Part shown: one piece after another, positions 1 to 7,048 of the stretch | Position numbering within the stretch: the first letter of the stretch is position 1 | Layout: each line of letters opens with the position of its first letter | Assembly: GCA_002068205.1 (NCBI GenBank) | Contig: MVZB01000178.1 | Coordinates: 1 to 7,048 of the forward strand | Direction: 5' to 3' | Source: a candidate division BRC1 bacterium ADurb.BinA292 | GTDB lineage: Bacteria; Sumerlaeota; Sumerlaeia; MVZB01 | DNA: 7,048 bases | Made by a program: the position numbers and the translations under genes | The notes under the pieces: generated by a model | Told to the model about the DNA's origin: nothing | Seen by the model: only the letters and a program-made list of their open reading frames with translations | Database searches by the model: none

Positions 1-380
1 AGCGCCAGCGCGTCGCGCTGGCCCGCGCGATCGTCAAGGATCCGCCGATCCTGATCCTGGACGACGCGCTGAGCGCGGTGGACACCCACACCGAACGGCT
101 GATCCTGCGGGCGCTGGCCGACCGCCATGGGCGGAAGACCACGATCCTCATCGCGCACCGCCTCTCGACGCTGATGCACGCCGACCGGATCCTCGTGCTG
201 GATCACGGCCGCGTGATTCAAACCGGTTCGCACGCCGAACTGGTCAACCAGGAGGGACTCTACCGTCGGTTGTGGAGCATCCAGACGTCGCTGCAGCAGG
301 ATCTCGCCGGCGACCCGCCCGCCGCGGCCGCCGAGGCGCGGGCCGCTCATGCACAAGCGGAGGCGCCGACGCATGTCTGA
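1..380 (+). CDS. ABC exporter half-transporter, C-terminal end of the nucleotide-binding domain (partial, degenerate-site subunit)
   Basis: This is the last 125 residues of an ABC protein; its 5' part lies outside the window and the reading frame starts at base 3. The visible sequence opens with RQRVALARAI, the stretch that directly follows the ABC signature. It continues with Walker B plus D-loop (ILILDDALSAVD) and the H-loop (IAHRLST), and ends in an Ala-rich tail of about 30 residues. The residue after the Walker B Asp is Asp, not the catalytic Glu. That is the known mark of the degenerate-site subunit in heterodimeric type IV exporters (TM287, BmrC, MdlA-like). The downstream gene overlaps its 3' end by 8 bp and encodes a full half-transporter, so the two probably form one heterodimeric membrane exporter, co-translated. 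The substrate cannot be told from sequence. ABC NBD identity is certain; the exporter-subunit role is inferred from the Walker B type and the neighbour. Confidence 0.93.
   Translation, partial: RQRVALARAIVKDPPILILDDALSAVDTHTERLILRALADRHGRKTTILIAHRLSTLMHADRILVLDHGRVIQTGSHAELVNQEGLYRRLWSIQTSLQQDLAGDPPAAAAEARAAHAQAEAPTHV
359..375 (+). promoter_or_regulatory. Shine-Dalgarno site that sets the start of the second ABC gene at 373
   Basis: GGAGG at 359-363 lies 9 nt before the ATG at 373. The alternative in-frame ATG at 349 would add an Arg-rich octapeptide (MHKRRRRR) and has only a GAGG 12 nt upstream. The 373 start also gives a short overlap with the upstream stop codon (TGA at 378-380), typical of translationally coupled exporter pairs. 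Confidence 0.7.
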
Positions 381-2289
381 GACCGTGTTCCGCGAAGAGG
401 AATTCAACAAACGGCTCGATCCGCGGCTCTGGTGGCGGATTCTGCAGTTCGCCCGGCCGTACCGGCCGCTGGTGGGCGGGCTGATGACGATCGCGCTGCT
501 CGTCGGCCTCACCGAATCGCTCTACAATCTGCTGGTCAAGCGCGTGATCGACGGCCTGGTGGAGTTCGGCCCCGACGCCCCCCTGTTCAGTTACGCGCTG
601 CAGTACGCCGCCATCACGATCACGCTGGTGGTCTGCGTTTTCATCTTTATCCGTTTCGCCGGCAAGCTTTCCGCTTTCATCAGCCACGACATCCGCCGGG
701 CCGGTTTCGCCCGCCTGCAGGAGCTCTCCTTCTCATTCTACGATCATCGGCCGGTCGGCTGGTTGATGGCCCGTATGACGTCGGACTGCGAGCGGCTTTC
801 CAGCGTGCTGGCGTGGGGCCTGCTCGATCTGACCTGGGGCACGGCGTTCATGTCCGCCATCGCGGTGATCCTGTTCTATCTGAATTGGAAGCTGGCGCTG
901 ATCGTGTTTACGGTCGTGCCGGTGCTGGCCTGGATCAGCCTGCATTTCCAGCGCGTCATCCTGCGCAGCTCGCGCCTGGTGCGGAAGATCAACTCGCGCC
1001 TGACCGGGTCGTTCAATGAGGGGATCAGCGCGGTGCGCACAACCAAGACGCTGGTGCGGGAGGAGGGGAGCCTGCGCGAGTTTGCAAGCCTGGCCGGCGA
1101 GATGCGGCGCACGTCGATCCGCAATGCCGTCCAGTCGGCGCTCTATTTCCCGCTGGTCATCACGATCGGCAGCGCGGGGGCCGGGCTGGCGATCTGGTTC
1201 GGCGGACGCGACGTGCTGGCCGGCGTCATCTCGCTCGGGACGCTGGTGGCGTTCGTCAGCTACTCACGCGATTTCTTCATGCCGGTGCAGGAACTGGCGC
1301 GCCTGTTCACCAACCTGCAGATGGCGCAGGCCTCGGCCGAACGGATCATCGGCCTGGTCGATACGGAGCCGGAAATTCGCGACAGCGCCGAGGTGCGCAC
1401 GGCGATCGCCCGCGCCGGCGCTCAGCCGCCGGTCGCCGGCCGCGCGATCGACGGCTTGCCCGACCGCATCGAGACGATCGAATTCCGCGGCGTCTCGTTC
1501 GCCTATAACGTACGCAAGCCGATGGGGGCCGACGACGCCTCGGCCGGCGAACGGGAGGTCATCAAGGTTCACCCGGTGCTGGATGACTTCAACTTCCAGG
1601 TGCAGGCGGGGCAGACGATCGCGCTGGTCGGTCCGACCGGCGGCGGCAAGTCGACGATCATCAGCCTGCTGTGCCGGTTTTATGAGCCGACCGCCGGCGA
1701 GATCCTGATCAACGGGATCGATTACCGCCGCCGCAGCCTGCACTGGCTGCAATCCAATCTGGGGATCGTCCTGCAATCACCACATCTGTTCAGCGGGACG
1801 ATCCGCGAGAACATCGCCTATGGCCGGCTGGAGGCCAGCGACGAGGAGATCGTGCGGGCGGCCCAGCTGGTCAACGCCCACAAGTTCATCATGGCGATGC
1901 CCGGGGGCTACGGGGCACAGGTCGGCGAAGGGGGCGTCAACCTCTCCACCGGCCAGAAGCAGCTCATCTCGTTCGCGCGCGCGATCCTGGCCGATCCGCA
2001 GGTGTTCGTGATGGACGAGGCCACGTCGTCGATCGACACCGAAACCGAGCGGTTGATCCAGGCCGGGATCGAACGGGTGCTGAGCAACCGCACGAGCTTC
2101 GTCATCGCGCACCGGCTCTCCACGATCCGCCGAGCCGACTGCATTCTGGTGATCGAAAAAGGCCGGATCGCCGAGCAGGGAACGCACGAGCAACTGCTCG
2201 CGGCGCGCGGACATTATCATGATCTTTACACCCATCAGTTCACCCGCGAGGCCGAGGAACAGGTGCTGGCCGATCCGCTGTTGGCCTGA
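373..2289 (+). CDS. ABC exporter half-transporter (fused membrane and ATPase domains), canonical-site subunit
   Basis: The 638-residue protein has the full TMD-NBD layout of a half exporter. Six hydrophobic segments lie at about 33-55, 74-96, 155-171, 173-192, 255-277 and 283-303. The ATPase domain from about 368 has A-loop Tyr378, Walker A GPTGGGKST (420-428), Q-loop Gln468, signature LSTGQ (524-528), Walker B with Asp548 and catalytic Glu549, D-loop SSID (552-555) and H-loop His580. The signature has Thr where LSGGQ has Gly. In TM287/TM288-type heterodimers this variant signature pairs with the partner's Asp-type Walker B to form the degenerate ATP site, and the upstream partner has exactly that Asp. 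About 23 residues (379-401) separate the A-loop Tyr from the next strand, where about 5 are usual. An ATP-driven efflux pump of the inner membrane is the likely role; the substrate is unknown (lipid, drug or peptide are all possible). The start at 373 is chosen from its ribosome site. Confidence 0.95.
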   Translation: MSETVFREEEFNKRLDPRLWWRILQFARPYRPLVGGLMTIALLVGLTESLYNLLVKRVIDGLVEFGPDAPLFSYALQYAAITITLVVCVFIFIRFAGKLSAFISHDIRRAGFARLQELSFSFYDHRPVGWLMARMTSDCERLSSVLAWGLLDLTWGTAFMSAIAVILFYLNWKLALIVFTVVPVLAWISLHFQRVILRSSRLVRKINSRLTGSFNEGISAVRTTKTLVREEGSLREFASLAGEMRRTSIRNAVQSALYFPLVITIGSAGAGLAIWFGGRDVLAGVISLGTLVAFVSYSRDFFMPVQELARLFTNLQMAQASAERIIGLVDTEPEIRDSAEVRTAIARAGAQPPVAGRAIDGLPDRIETIEFRGVSFAYNVRKPMGADDASAGEREVIKVHPVLDDFNFQVQAGQTIALVGPTGGGKSTIISLLCRFYEPTAGEILINGIDYRRRSLHWLQSNLGIVLQSPHLFSGTIRENIAYGRLEASDEEIVRAAQLVNAHKFIMAMPGGYGAQVGEGGVNLSTGQKQLISFARAILADPQVFVMDEATSSIDTETERLIQAGIERVLSNRTSFVIAHRLSTIRRADCILVIEKGRIAEQGTHEQLLAARGHYHDLYTHQFTREAEEQVLADPLLA

Positions 2290-2328
2290 TCCGGGGGAAG
2301 GCGCGCAGGGGGAGCCGTCCGTTCTCGC

Positions 2329-2343
2329 CGGCCGCTCCGGCCG
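2329..2343 (+). repeat. Short GC hairpin downstream of the ABC operon
   Basis: CGGCCG at 2329-2334 pairs with CGGCCG at 2338-2343 around a 3-nt loop, 40 bp after the ABC stop codon. No T-tract follows, so it is not a standard intrinsic terminator. It could act as an mRNA 3'-end block or a Rho-related structure, or be chance in GC-rich DNA. Confidence 0.3.
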
Positions 2344-2382
2344 CCCCGTTCAGGGCCTTGGTGGGTCCGGTTGATCGAGTCG

Positions 2383-2396
2383 AAACCGGCCGGTTT
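2383..2396. repeat. 14-bp perfect palindrome upstream of the lysC promoter
   Basis: AAACCGGCCGGTTT reads the same on both strands. It ends 21 bp before the predicted -35 box of lysC. A dimeric regulator site is the simplest reading; a 5-bp stem with a GGCC loop is the alternative. No known operator is recognised. Confidence 0.4.
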
Positions 2397-2417
2397 GGGC
2401 CGGCAACAAAGGATTGC

Positions 2418-2445
2418 TTGAAACGCCGCGCAGGCGCGGTAGAAT
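2418..2445 (+). promoter_or_regulatory. Predicted sigma70-type promoter of lysC
   Basis: TTGAAA (2418-2423) and TAGAAT (2440-2445) are separated by 16 bp. Each differs from consensus at only one or two positions, in otherwise GC-rich DNA. Transcription would start near 2452, giving a leader of about 75 nt, too short for a lysine riboswitch. The upstream ABC genes end 128 bp earlier, so lysC probably has its own transcript. Confidence 0.6.
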
Positions 2446-2446
2446 G

Positions 2447-2460
2447 TTGCCCGTTTATCC
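2447..2460 (+). repeat. Copy 1 of a 14-mer shared by the lysC and enzyme I promoters
   Basis: TTGCCCGTTTATCC directly follows the -10 box and spans the predicted lysC transcription start. It matches 13 of 14 bases of a - strand site at 5583-5596 in the enzyme I promoter, in the same orientation relative to its gene. The function is unknown. Confidence 0.4.
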
Positions 2461-2511
2461 GACGCTCACGGCCGGCTGAGCCACGGCGCGACGTCGCCCA
2501 TCCCCCCCACC

Positions 2512-2529
2512 GAGGTATTTCCGTTCGTG
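2512..2529 (+). promoter_or_regulatory. Ribosome binding site and GTG start of lysC
   Basis: GAGGT at 2512-2516 lies 10 nt before the GTG at 2527. The GTG places the conserved N-terminal LIVQKFGGSSV motif at residues 3-13, which is where aspartokinases have it. No better in-frame start exists nearby. Confidence 0.7.
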
Positions 2530-3762
2530 GGCCTGATCGTTCAGAAATTCGGCGGCTCGTCGGTCGCCGACGTCGACAAGATGAAACTGGTCGCCGGCCG
2601 CGTCATCGCCGAATGCGACCGCGGCAATCAGGTGGTCGTCGTCGTCTCCGCGATGGGCAAGACGACCGACAACCTGCTCAGCCTGATCGCGCAGGTGACC
2701 GACCGCCCCAACCCCCGTGAAGTGGACATGGTCCTGGCCACCGGCGAGCAGATCTCGATCGCGATCCTGGCGCTGGTCCTGCAGACGATGGGGCGCAAGG
2801 CGATTTCGATGACCGGCCCGCAGGTGGGGATCATCACCGACCCGTTTCATCGCAAGGCGCGCATCCGCGACATCAACACGGCGCGGCTCCGGGAGAAACT
2901 CGACGAAGGGCACATCGTCATCGTCGCCGGCTTCCAGGGGCTGACCCAGTCCGGGCAGATCACGACGCTGGGGCGCGGCGGGTCCGACACGACCGACGTG
3001 GCGCTGGCCGCCGCGCTGCACGCCGACCGCTGCGACATCTATACCGACGTCGACGGGGTCTACACGACCGACCCGCGGATCGTTCCCGACGCGCGCAAGC
3101 TCGCCACGATCACGTTCGATGAGATGCTCGAGCTGGCGAGCCTGGGCGCCAAGGTCCTGCACAACCGGTCGGTCGAACTGGCCCGCAATCACAACGTCCC
3201 GTTACAGGTGCTGAGCACCTTCTCCCAGAACCCCGGCACGCTGGTCGTCAAGGAGTATACGAACATGGAAGACATCGTCGTCAGCGGCGTCGCCTACAAC
3301 CGCGACGAATACAAGATCACGATTCTCGGCGTGCCGGACCAGCCCGGCATGGCGGCCAAGCTGTTCAGCAAGATCGGCGAGGCGAACGTCAATATCGACA
3401 TCATCGTGCAGAACATCAGCCACCGGGGTCTGAGCGATATCTCGTTCACGGTCGGCAAGGAGGATTTCCAGAACGCGCGCGACGTCGCCGAGCAGTTCGT
3501 GAAGGAATACGGCGCCGAGGGGATCCGCACCGACGACGCAGTGGGCAAGGTGTCGATCGTGGGGGTGGGGATGCGCAGTCACGGCGGCATTGCCGCGACG
3601 ATGTTCGGCGCGCTGGCCAAGGAAAACATCAACATCCAGATGATCTCGACGTCGGAGATCAAGATTTCGGTCGTCATCGCCCGCGCCGACGTCGATCGCG
3701 CCGTGCAGGCGATCCATCGCGAATTCGAACTGCAGAGCGAACCGAAACTGACCGCGCGTTGA
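2527..3762 (+). CDS. lysC: Aspartate kinase, alpha subunit (LysC type)
   Basis: LysC phosphorylates L-aspartate with ATP in the cytoplasm, the first committed step to lysine, threonine, methionine and diaminopimelate. The protein is 411 residues, the usual size of monofunctional LysC enzymes of the Bacillus AKII/Corynebacterium type. The kinase domain shows KFGGSS (7-12), TGEQ with Glu74, GRGGSDTT (149-156) and the TDVDGVYTTDPR stretch. Two C-terminal ACT domains follow at about 262-330 and 341-404; the second carries the STSEIKIS motif. The ACT pair is the allosteric site for lysine and/or threonine in this family, so end-product inhibition is expected, though which effector cannot be read off. 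There is no fused homoserine dehydrogenase. An internal start at residue 247 could produce a separate beta subunit. The gene has its own predicted promoter, and its stop codon is 4 bp from the stop of the convergent enzyme I gene. Confidence 0.97.
   Translation: MGLIVQKFGGSSVADVDKMKLVAGRVIAECDRGNQVVVVVSAMGKTTDNLLSLIAQVTDRPNPREVDMVLATGEQISIAILALVLQTMGRKAISMTGPQVGIITDPFHRKARIRDINTARLREKLDEGHIVIVAGFQGLTQSGQITTLGRGGSDTTDVALAAALHADRCDIYTDVDGVYTTDPRIVPDARKLATITFDEMLELASLGAKVLHNRSVELARNHNVPLQVLSTFSQNPGTLVVKEYTNMEDIVVSGVAYNRDEYKITILGVPDQPGMAAKLFSKIGEANVNIDIIVQNISHRGLSDISFTVGKEDFQNARDVAEQFVKEYGAEGIRTDDAVGKVSIVGVGMRSHGGIAATMFGALAKENINIQMISTSEIKISVVIARADVDRAVQAIHREFELQSEPKLTAR
3250..3762 (+). other. Candidate internal translation start giving the LysC beta (ACT-only) subunit
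   Basis: Inside lysC, AAGGAG at 3250-3255 sits 9 nt before an in-frame ATG at 3265 (Met247). Translation from there would give a 165-residue protein starting MEDIVVSGVAYN and holding both ACT domains. In B. subtilis AKII and C. glutamicum LysC, a beta subunit of similar size is made from an internal in-frame start at about the same place, forming an alpha2-beta2 enzyme. The ribosome site is directly visible; its use is inferred from those relatives. Confidence 0.65.
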
Positions 3763-3766
3763 TGCC

Positions 3767-5566
<1,800 letters not shown>

Positions 5567-5575
5567 GAAGGGAGC

Positions 5576-5604
5576 ATTATAGGGATAAACGGACAAAAAG
5601 AAAA
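5576..5604 (-). promoter_or_regulatory. Predicted promoter of ptsI, leaderless type
   Basis: A perfect TATAAT (- strand, 5581 to 5576) ends only 9 nt before the ATG at 5566. The weak -35 candidate is TTTTCT (5604-5599), 17 bp upstream with 3 of 6 consensus matches, inside a T-rich tract. Normal start spacing puts the first transcribed base 0-4 nt before the ATG, which agrees with the lack of any Shine-Dalgarno site. Confidence 0.55.
5583..5596 (-). repeat. Copy 2 of the 14-mer shared by the lysC and enzyme I promoters
   Basis: The - strand reads TTGTCCGTTTATCC, one mismatch from 2447-2460. Here it fills most of the spacer between the -35 and -10 regions of the ptsI promoter. A bound protein at either site would overlap the RNA polymerase footprint. 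Confidence 0.4.
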
Positions 5605-5623
5605 GCCGGACCGCGCAGGCGGT
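5594..5623 (-). terminator. Weak intrinsic terminator candidate after the HPr gene
   Basis: On the - strand ACCGC and GCGGT form a 5-bp stem with a CTGC loop (5623-5610). After CCGGC comes a T-tract, TTTTCTTTTTG, at 5604-5594. The stem is short and is separated from the T-tract by 5 nt, so termination would be partial at best. It overlaps the upstream part of the ptsI promoter. Confidence 0.35.
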
Positions 5624-5653
5624 GGGGGGAGGGAGACGAGTTCAAACGGGGGC

Positions 5654-5669
5654 GCGCCGGCGGCGGCGC
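5654..5669 (-). repeat. GC hairpin directly after the HPr stop codon
   Basis: GCGCCG and CGGCGC form a 6-bp stem with a 4-nt loop, starting 1 nt after the HPr stop. No T-tract follows directly. It may stabilise the HPr mRNA 3' end; chance symmetry in GC-rich sequence is also possible. Confidence 0.35.
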
Positions 5670-5670
5670 C

Positions 5671-5961
5671 TCAGGTCTCACCGAAGCCGCTCTCGATCAG
5701 CGCAACCAGTTCGCGGATGGCTTCTTCGGACCCTTCCCCATTGGCTTCCAGGATCAACTCGCTGCCCTGCTCGGCCGCGAGCATGATCACGCCCATGATG
5801 CTCTTGGCGTTGATCGACTGGCCGTCCTTGGTCAGGAAGACGTCGCACTTTTCGTATTTGCTGGCAATTTTGACCAGTTGCGAAGCTGGCCGCAGGTGCA
5901 GCCCCAGCGAATTGGGGATGGTCACGGTGGCTCGATGACCGGTCTGTGTTTGCTCCATCAT
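5671..5961 (-). CDS. ptsH: HPr family phosphocarrier protein
   Basis: HPr carries the phosphoryl group from enzyme I to sugar-specific EIIA proteins in the cytoplasm. The 96-residue product has the active-site motif GLHLRPAS with His22 (His15 in E. coli numbering), and Leu replaces the common Ala after the His. The regulatory site NAKSIMGV with Ser54 (equivalent of Ser46) is intact, so phosphorylation by an HPr kinase/phosphorylase encoded elsewhere is plausible. The remainder, AAEQGSELILEANGEGSEEAI, matches the C-terminal half of the family. Two adjacent ATG codons (5961 and 5958) are possible starts. The ribosome site is weak (GAG about 7 nt upstream). The frame stays open back to a GTG at 6108, but the extra 49 residues resemble no HPr extension I know and lie next to the predicted transcription start. 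Enzyme I follows 104 bp downstream; no EII gene is visible. Confidence 0.94.
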   Translation of the reverse strand: MMEQTQTGHRATVTIPNSLGLHLRPASQLVKIASKYEKCDVFLTKDGQSINAKSIMGVIMLAAEQGSELILEANGEGSEEAIRELVALIESGFGET

Positions 5962-6122
5962 GAACGCGCTCGGTGCTAGGTTTGGACCCCTGCGGCGGCT
6001 GATCTCGGCGATGGCGCGGGGGTCACGCTGCGCGGGTTCGGCCTGGTCAAGGGGGAGGAAAAGATGACTGGCGAAGGCGTAGCCGCGGATCCCCCGGACC
6101 GCGGGCACAACATCCTTCCGTT

Positions 6123-6150
6123 AGGATAGAATCCATCGTCCGAAAGTCAA
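6123..6150 (-). promoter_or_regulatory. Predicted promoter of the HPr gene
   Basis: On the - strand TTGACT (6150-6145, 5 of 6 consensus) and TATCCT (6128-6123, 4 of 6) are 16 bp apart. Transcription would begin near 6116, leaving a leader of about 155 nt before the HPr ATG at 5961. The -35 box is strong and the -10 box is moderate. Confidence 0.45.
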
Positions 6151-6238
6151 GGGCTCATTGGGAACGGCGGGCGGCCGGCCGACGGGCAGACCGGTCGCGA
6201 TGCGGCGCCATGAACGGGTTAACTCAAATAAATACAGT

Positions 6239-6261
6239 GCTTCGTGTTTTGCGAAGGAAGC
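6239..6261 (-). terminator. Weak terminator-like hairpin downstream of the MFS gene
   Basis: On the - strand CTTCG (6256-6252) and CGAAG (6244-6240) form a 5-bp stem with a 7-nt A-rich loop. GCTTC (6261-6257) with GAAGC (6243-6239) is an alternative pairing. A T-rich run, TGTATTTATTTG, follows within a few bases. It begins 38 nt past the MFS stop codon and separates that gene from the HPr promoter. The short stem and interrupted T-run keep this tentative. Confidence 0.3.
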
Positions 6262-6293
6262 CATCAGGCGCACCGGGGGGCGCCGCGCCGGTC

Positions 6294-7048
6294 TCAGCGG
6301 CCGAACGGCGCGTCGTCCCCGGATGCCTCCTCATCGGGCGAAACCGGACGAGATTTCCCGGCGTCCGCCTCGCGCGCGTCGGCCTGCTGATGCTGCGCCT
6401 CACGCTCCTCGAAATTCCGTAGAATTCCCAATCGTCGCTCGCGCCCGATCTCGCGCTGCAGGATCAGCGCGCCCGCCCCCATCATCGCCGCCCACACCAG
6501 CATCGTCTGGCGATAACCCAGCCAGCTCCCCAGCGTGTAGGCAATGAAGGGCATCGTCACCCCCCGCATCCCGGTCAGCGACTGGTGCAGCCCCATGTAA
6601 AGGGCGATGTCGCGCGAGCGGGCGTAGTAATTCACCCCCAGAATCCAGATCAGCATGCCGCCGCCCTGCATCAGCCCGGTCACCAGCACGCCGCCGTAGA
6701 TCGCCGGCATCGACCGCGAGAAGTAATAGATGATCGGCACGAGCATCAGCAGCACGTTGATCCGGAATCGCATCACCAGCGGGTTGTTCCGGTCGAGCCA
6801 CATCCCCCAGACCGGGAGCATGAGGAAGGTAATCAGCGTCGGCAAGGTCTGCAGGGCGGTGGCGGCCTGCTCGTAACTGGCGTTGAACTCGGCTTTCAAA
6901 TAGAGCGGGAAGATCGTCGCGAGCGCCAGATTGCCTGCTCCGAAGAGCATGAACGAGACCTCGAAATTACGGAAACCCCGGTCGCGCCCGAGGATGCAGA
7001 ACTGCTCCCAAAGGGAGACGCGGGTCGTCCCTGGCTCGGGCCGGGCGG
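6294..7048 (-). CDS. MFS-type transporter, C-terminal half (partial)
   Basis: The visible 250 residues form the second six-helix bundle of a major facilitator permease in the inner membrane; the 5' part lies beyond the right edge. Before the first helix comes RVSLWEQFCILGRDRGFRNFE, a cytoplasmic segment typical of the loop between the two MFS bundles. Hydrophobic segments follow with FMLFGAGNLALATIFPLYL, LPTLITFLMLPVWGMWLD, VLLMLVPIIYYF, GGVLVTGLMQGGGMLIWILG, MPFIAYTLGSWLGY and TMLVWAAMMGAGALIL. GMWLDRNN after the second resembles the MFS motif A loop of the C-terminal half. A polar, acidic tail of about 50 residues ends the protein. The Met codon at 6950 is internal, since the frame stays open with MFS-like sequence up to the edge. 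The substrate cannot be predicted, and no functional link with HPr is visible. Confidence 0.85.
   Translation of the reverse strand, partial: ARPEPGTTRVSLWEQFCILGRDRGFRNFEVSFMLFGAGNLALATIFPLYLKAEFNASYEQAATALQTLPTLITFLMLPVWGMWLDRNNPLVMRFRINVLLMLVPIIYYFSRSMPAIYGGVLVTGLMQGGGMLIWILGVNYYARSRDIALYMGLHQSLTGMRGVTMPFIAYTLGSWLGYRQTMLVWAAMMGAGALILQREIGRERRLGILRNFEEREAQHQQADAREADAGKSRPVSPDEEASGDDAPFGR

Larger units (their letters stand above)
5962..6293. other. Intergenic stretch between HPr and the MFS gene
   Basis: These 332 bp carry no convincing gene. From the HPr side they hold a leader of about 155 nt, a predicted - strand promoter (6123-6150), a 10-bp CGGCCGGCCG palindrome at 6172-6181, an AT-richer patch at about 6219-6250 with a weak terminator-like hairpin, and an ACCGG/CCGGT inverted repeat (6272-6276 and 6288-6292) next to the MFS stop. 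A 45-codon ORF (- strand, 5976-6113) starts 9 nt after the -10 box but reads as Pro/Ser/Ala-rich low complexity. I see no tRNA, CRISPR or insertion sequence. Confidence 0.6.

Noticed and set aside
2290..2526. Possible lysine riboswitch upstream of lysC
   Set aside because: The predicted leader is only about 75 nt, much shorter than the roughly 180-nt lysine element, and no multi-helix pairing was seen.
2455..3192. 245-codon open frame on the - strand, opposite lysC
   Set aside because: Antisense shadow of the lysC kinase domain with biased composition and no family resemblance.
5567..5596. TTG start for ptsI at 5596, adding 10 residues
   Set aside because: TTG is rare as a start, the added residues are not family-like, and this would put the perfect -10 box inside the gene.
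6158..6547. 129-codon open frame on the + strand across the MFS 3' end
   Set aside because: It overlaps the well-supported MFS tail and reads as Arg/Pro/Ala-rich noise. No ribosome site was recognised.

Overview
The window is a GC-rich bacterial chromosomal segment (roughly two thirds G+C by eye) with compact, ordinary-looking genes. It holds two left-hand genes on the + strand for an ABC exporter pair (the first cut by the window edge), then lysC (aspartokinase) on the + strand. Three genes follow on the - strand: a PTS enzyme I (ptsI-like), an HPr phosphocarrier (ptsH-like), and the C-terminal half of an MFS transporter cut by the right edge. There is no ribosomal marker, so taxonomy is only a guess. 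Free-standing HPr with a regulatory serine, enzyme I without a GAF domain and a LysC of the alpha/beta type fit an uncultured high-GC lineage, possibly in or near the Planctomycetes/PVC group. That placement is low confidence.

Region 1-2289: the two half-transporters overlap by 8 bp and look like the two unequal halves of a heterodimeric exporter. The first half has Asp in place of the catalytic Walker B Glu. The second half has canonical Walker A and B but a variant LSTGQ signature. Those two deviations fall in the same composite ATP site, as in the TM287/TM288 type. Region 2290-2526 is a 237-bp gap with a GC hairpin, a 14-bp palindrome and a good sigma70-type promoter (TTGAAA-16-TAGAAT) for lysC. 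Region 2527-3762 is lysC, with a well-formed internal ribosome site placed where alpha/beta-type aspartokinases start their beta subunit.

Region 3767-5566 (-) is enzyme I, whose stop codon lies only 4 bp from the lysC stop. Upstream of it is a 104-bp gap that combines a weak terminator-like hairpin and T-tract (end of the HPr transcript) with a perfect TATAAT placed 9 nt before the enzyme I ATG. This predicts a leaderless or nearly leaderless mRNA. Region 5671-5961 (-) is HPr, with its own predicted promoter about 155 nt upstream. Region 6294-7048 (-) is the MFS transporter fragment.

How they work together: HPr and enzyme I form the general phosphorelay of a phosphotransferase system (PEP to enzyme I His to HPr His). 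The retained HPr serine suggests control by an HPr kinase elsewhere. LysC starts the aspartate-family amino-acid pathway. The ABC exporter and MFS permease are not visibly tied to either. I do not see an undescribed multi-gene system here. The most interesting signals are in the intergenic DNA: a leaderless-type start for enzyme I, a near-identical 14-mer shared by the lysC and enzyme I promoters, and the internal LysC start.
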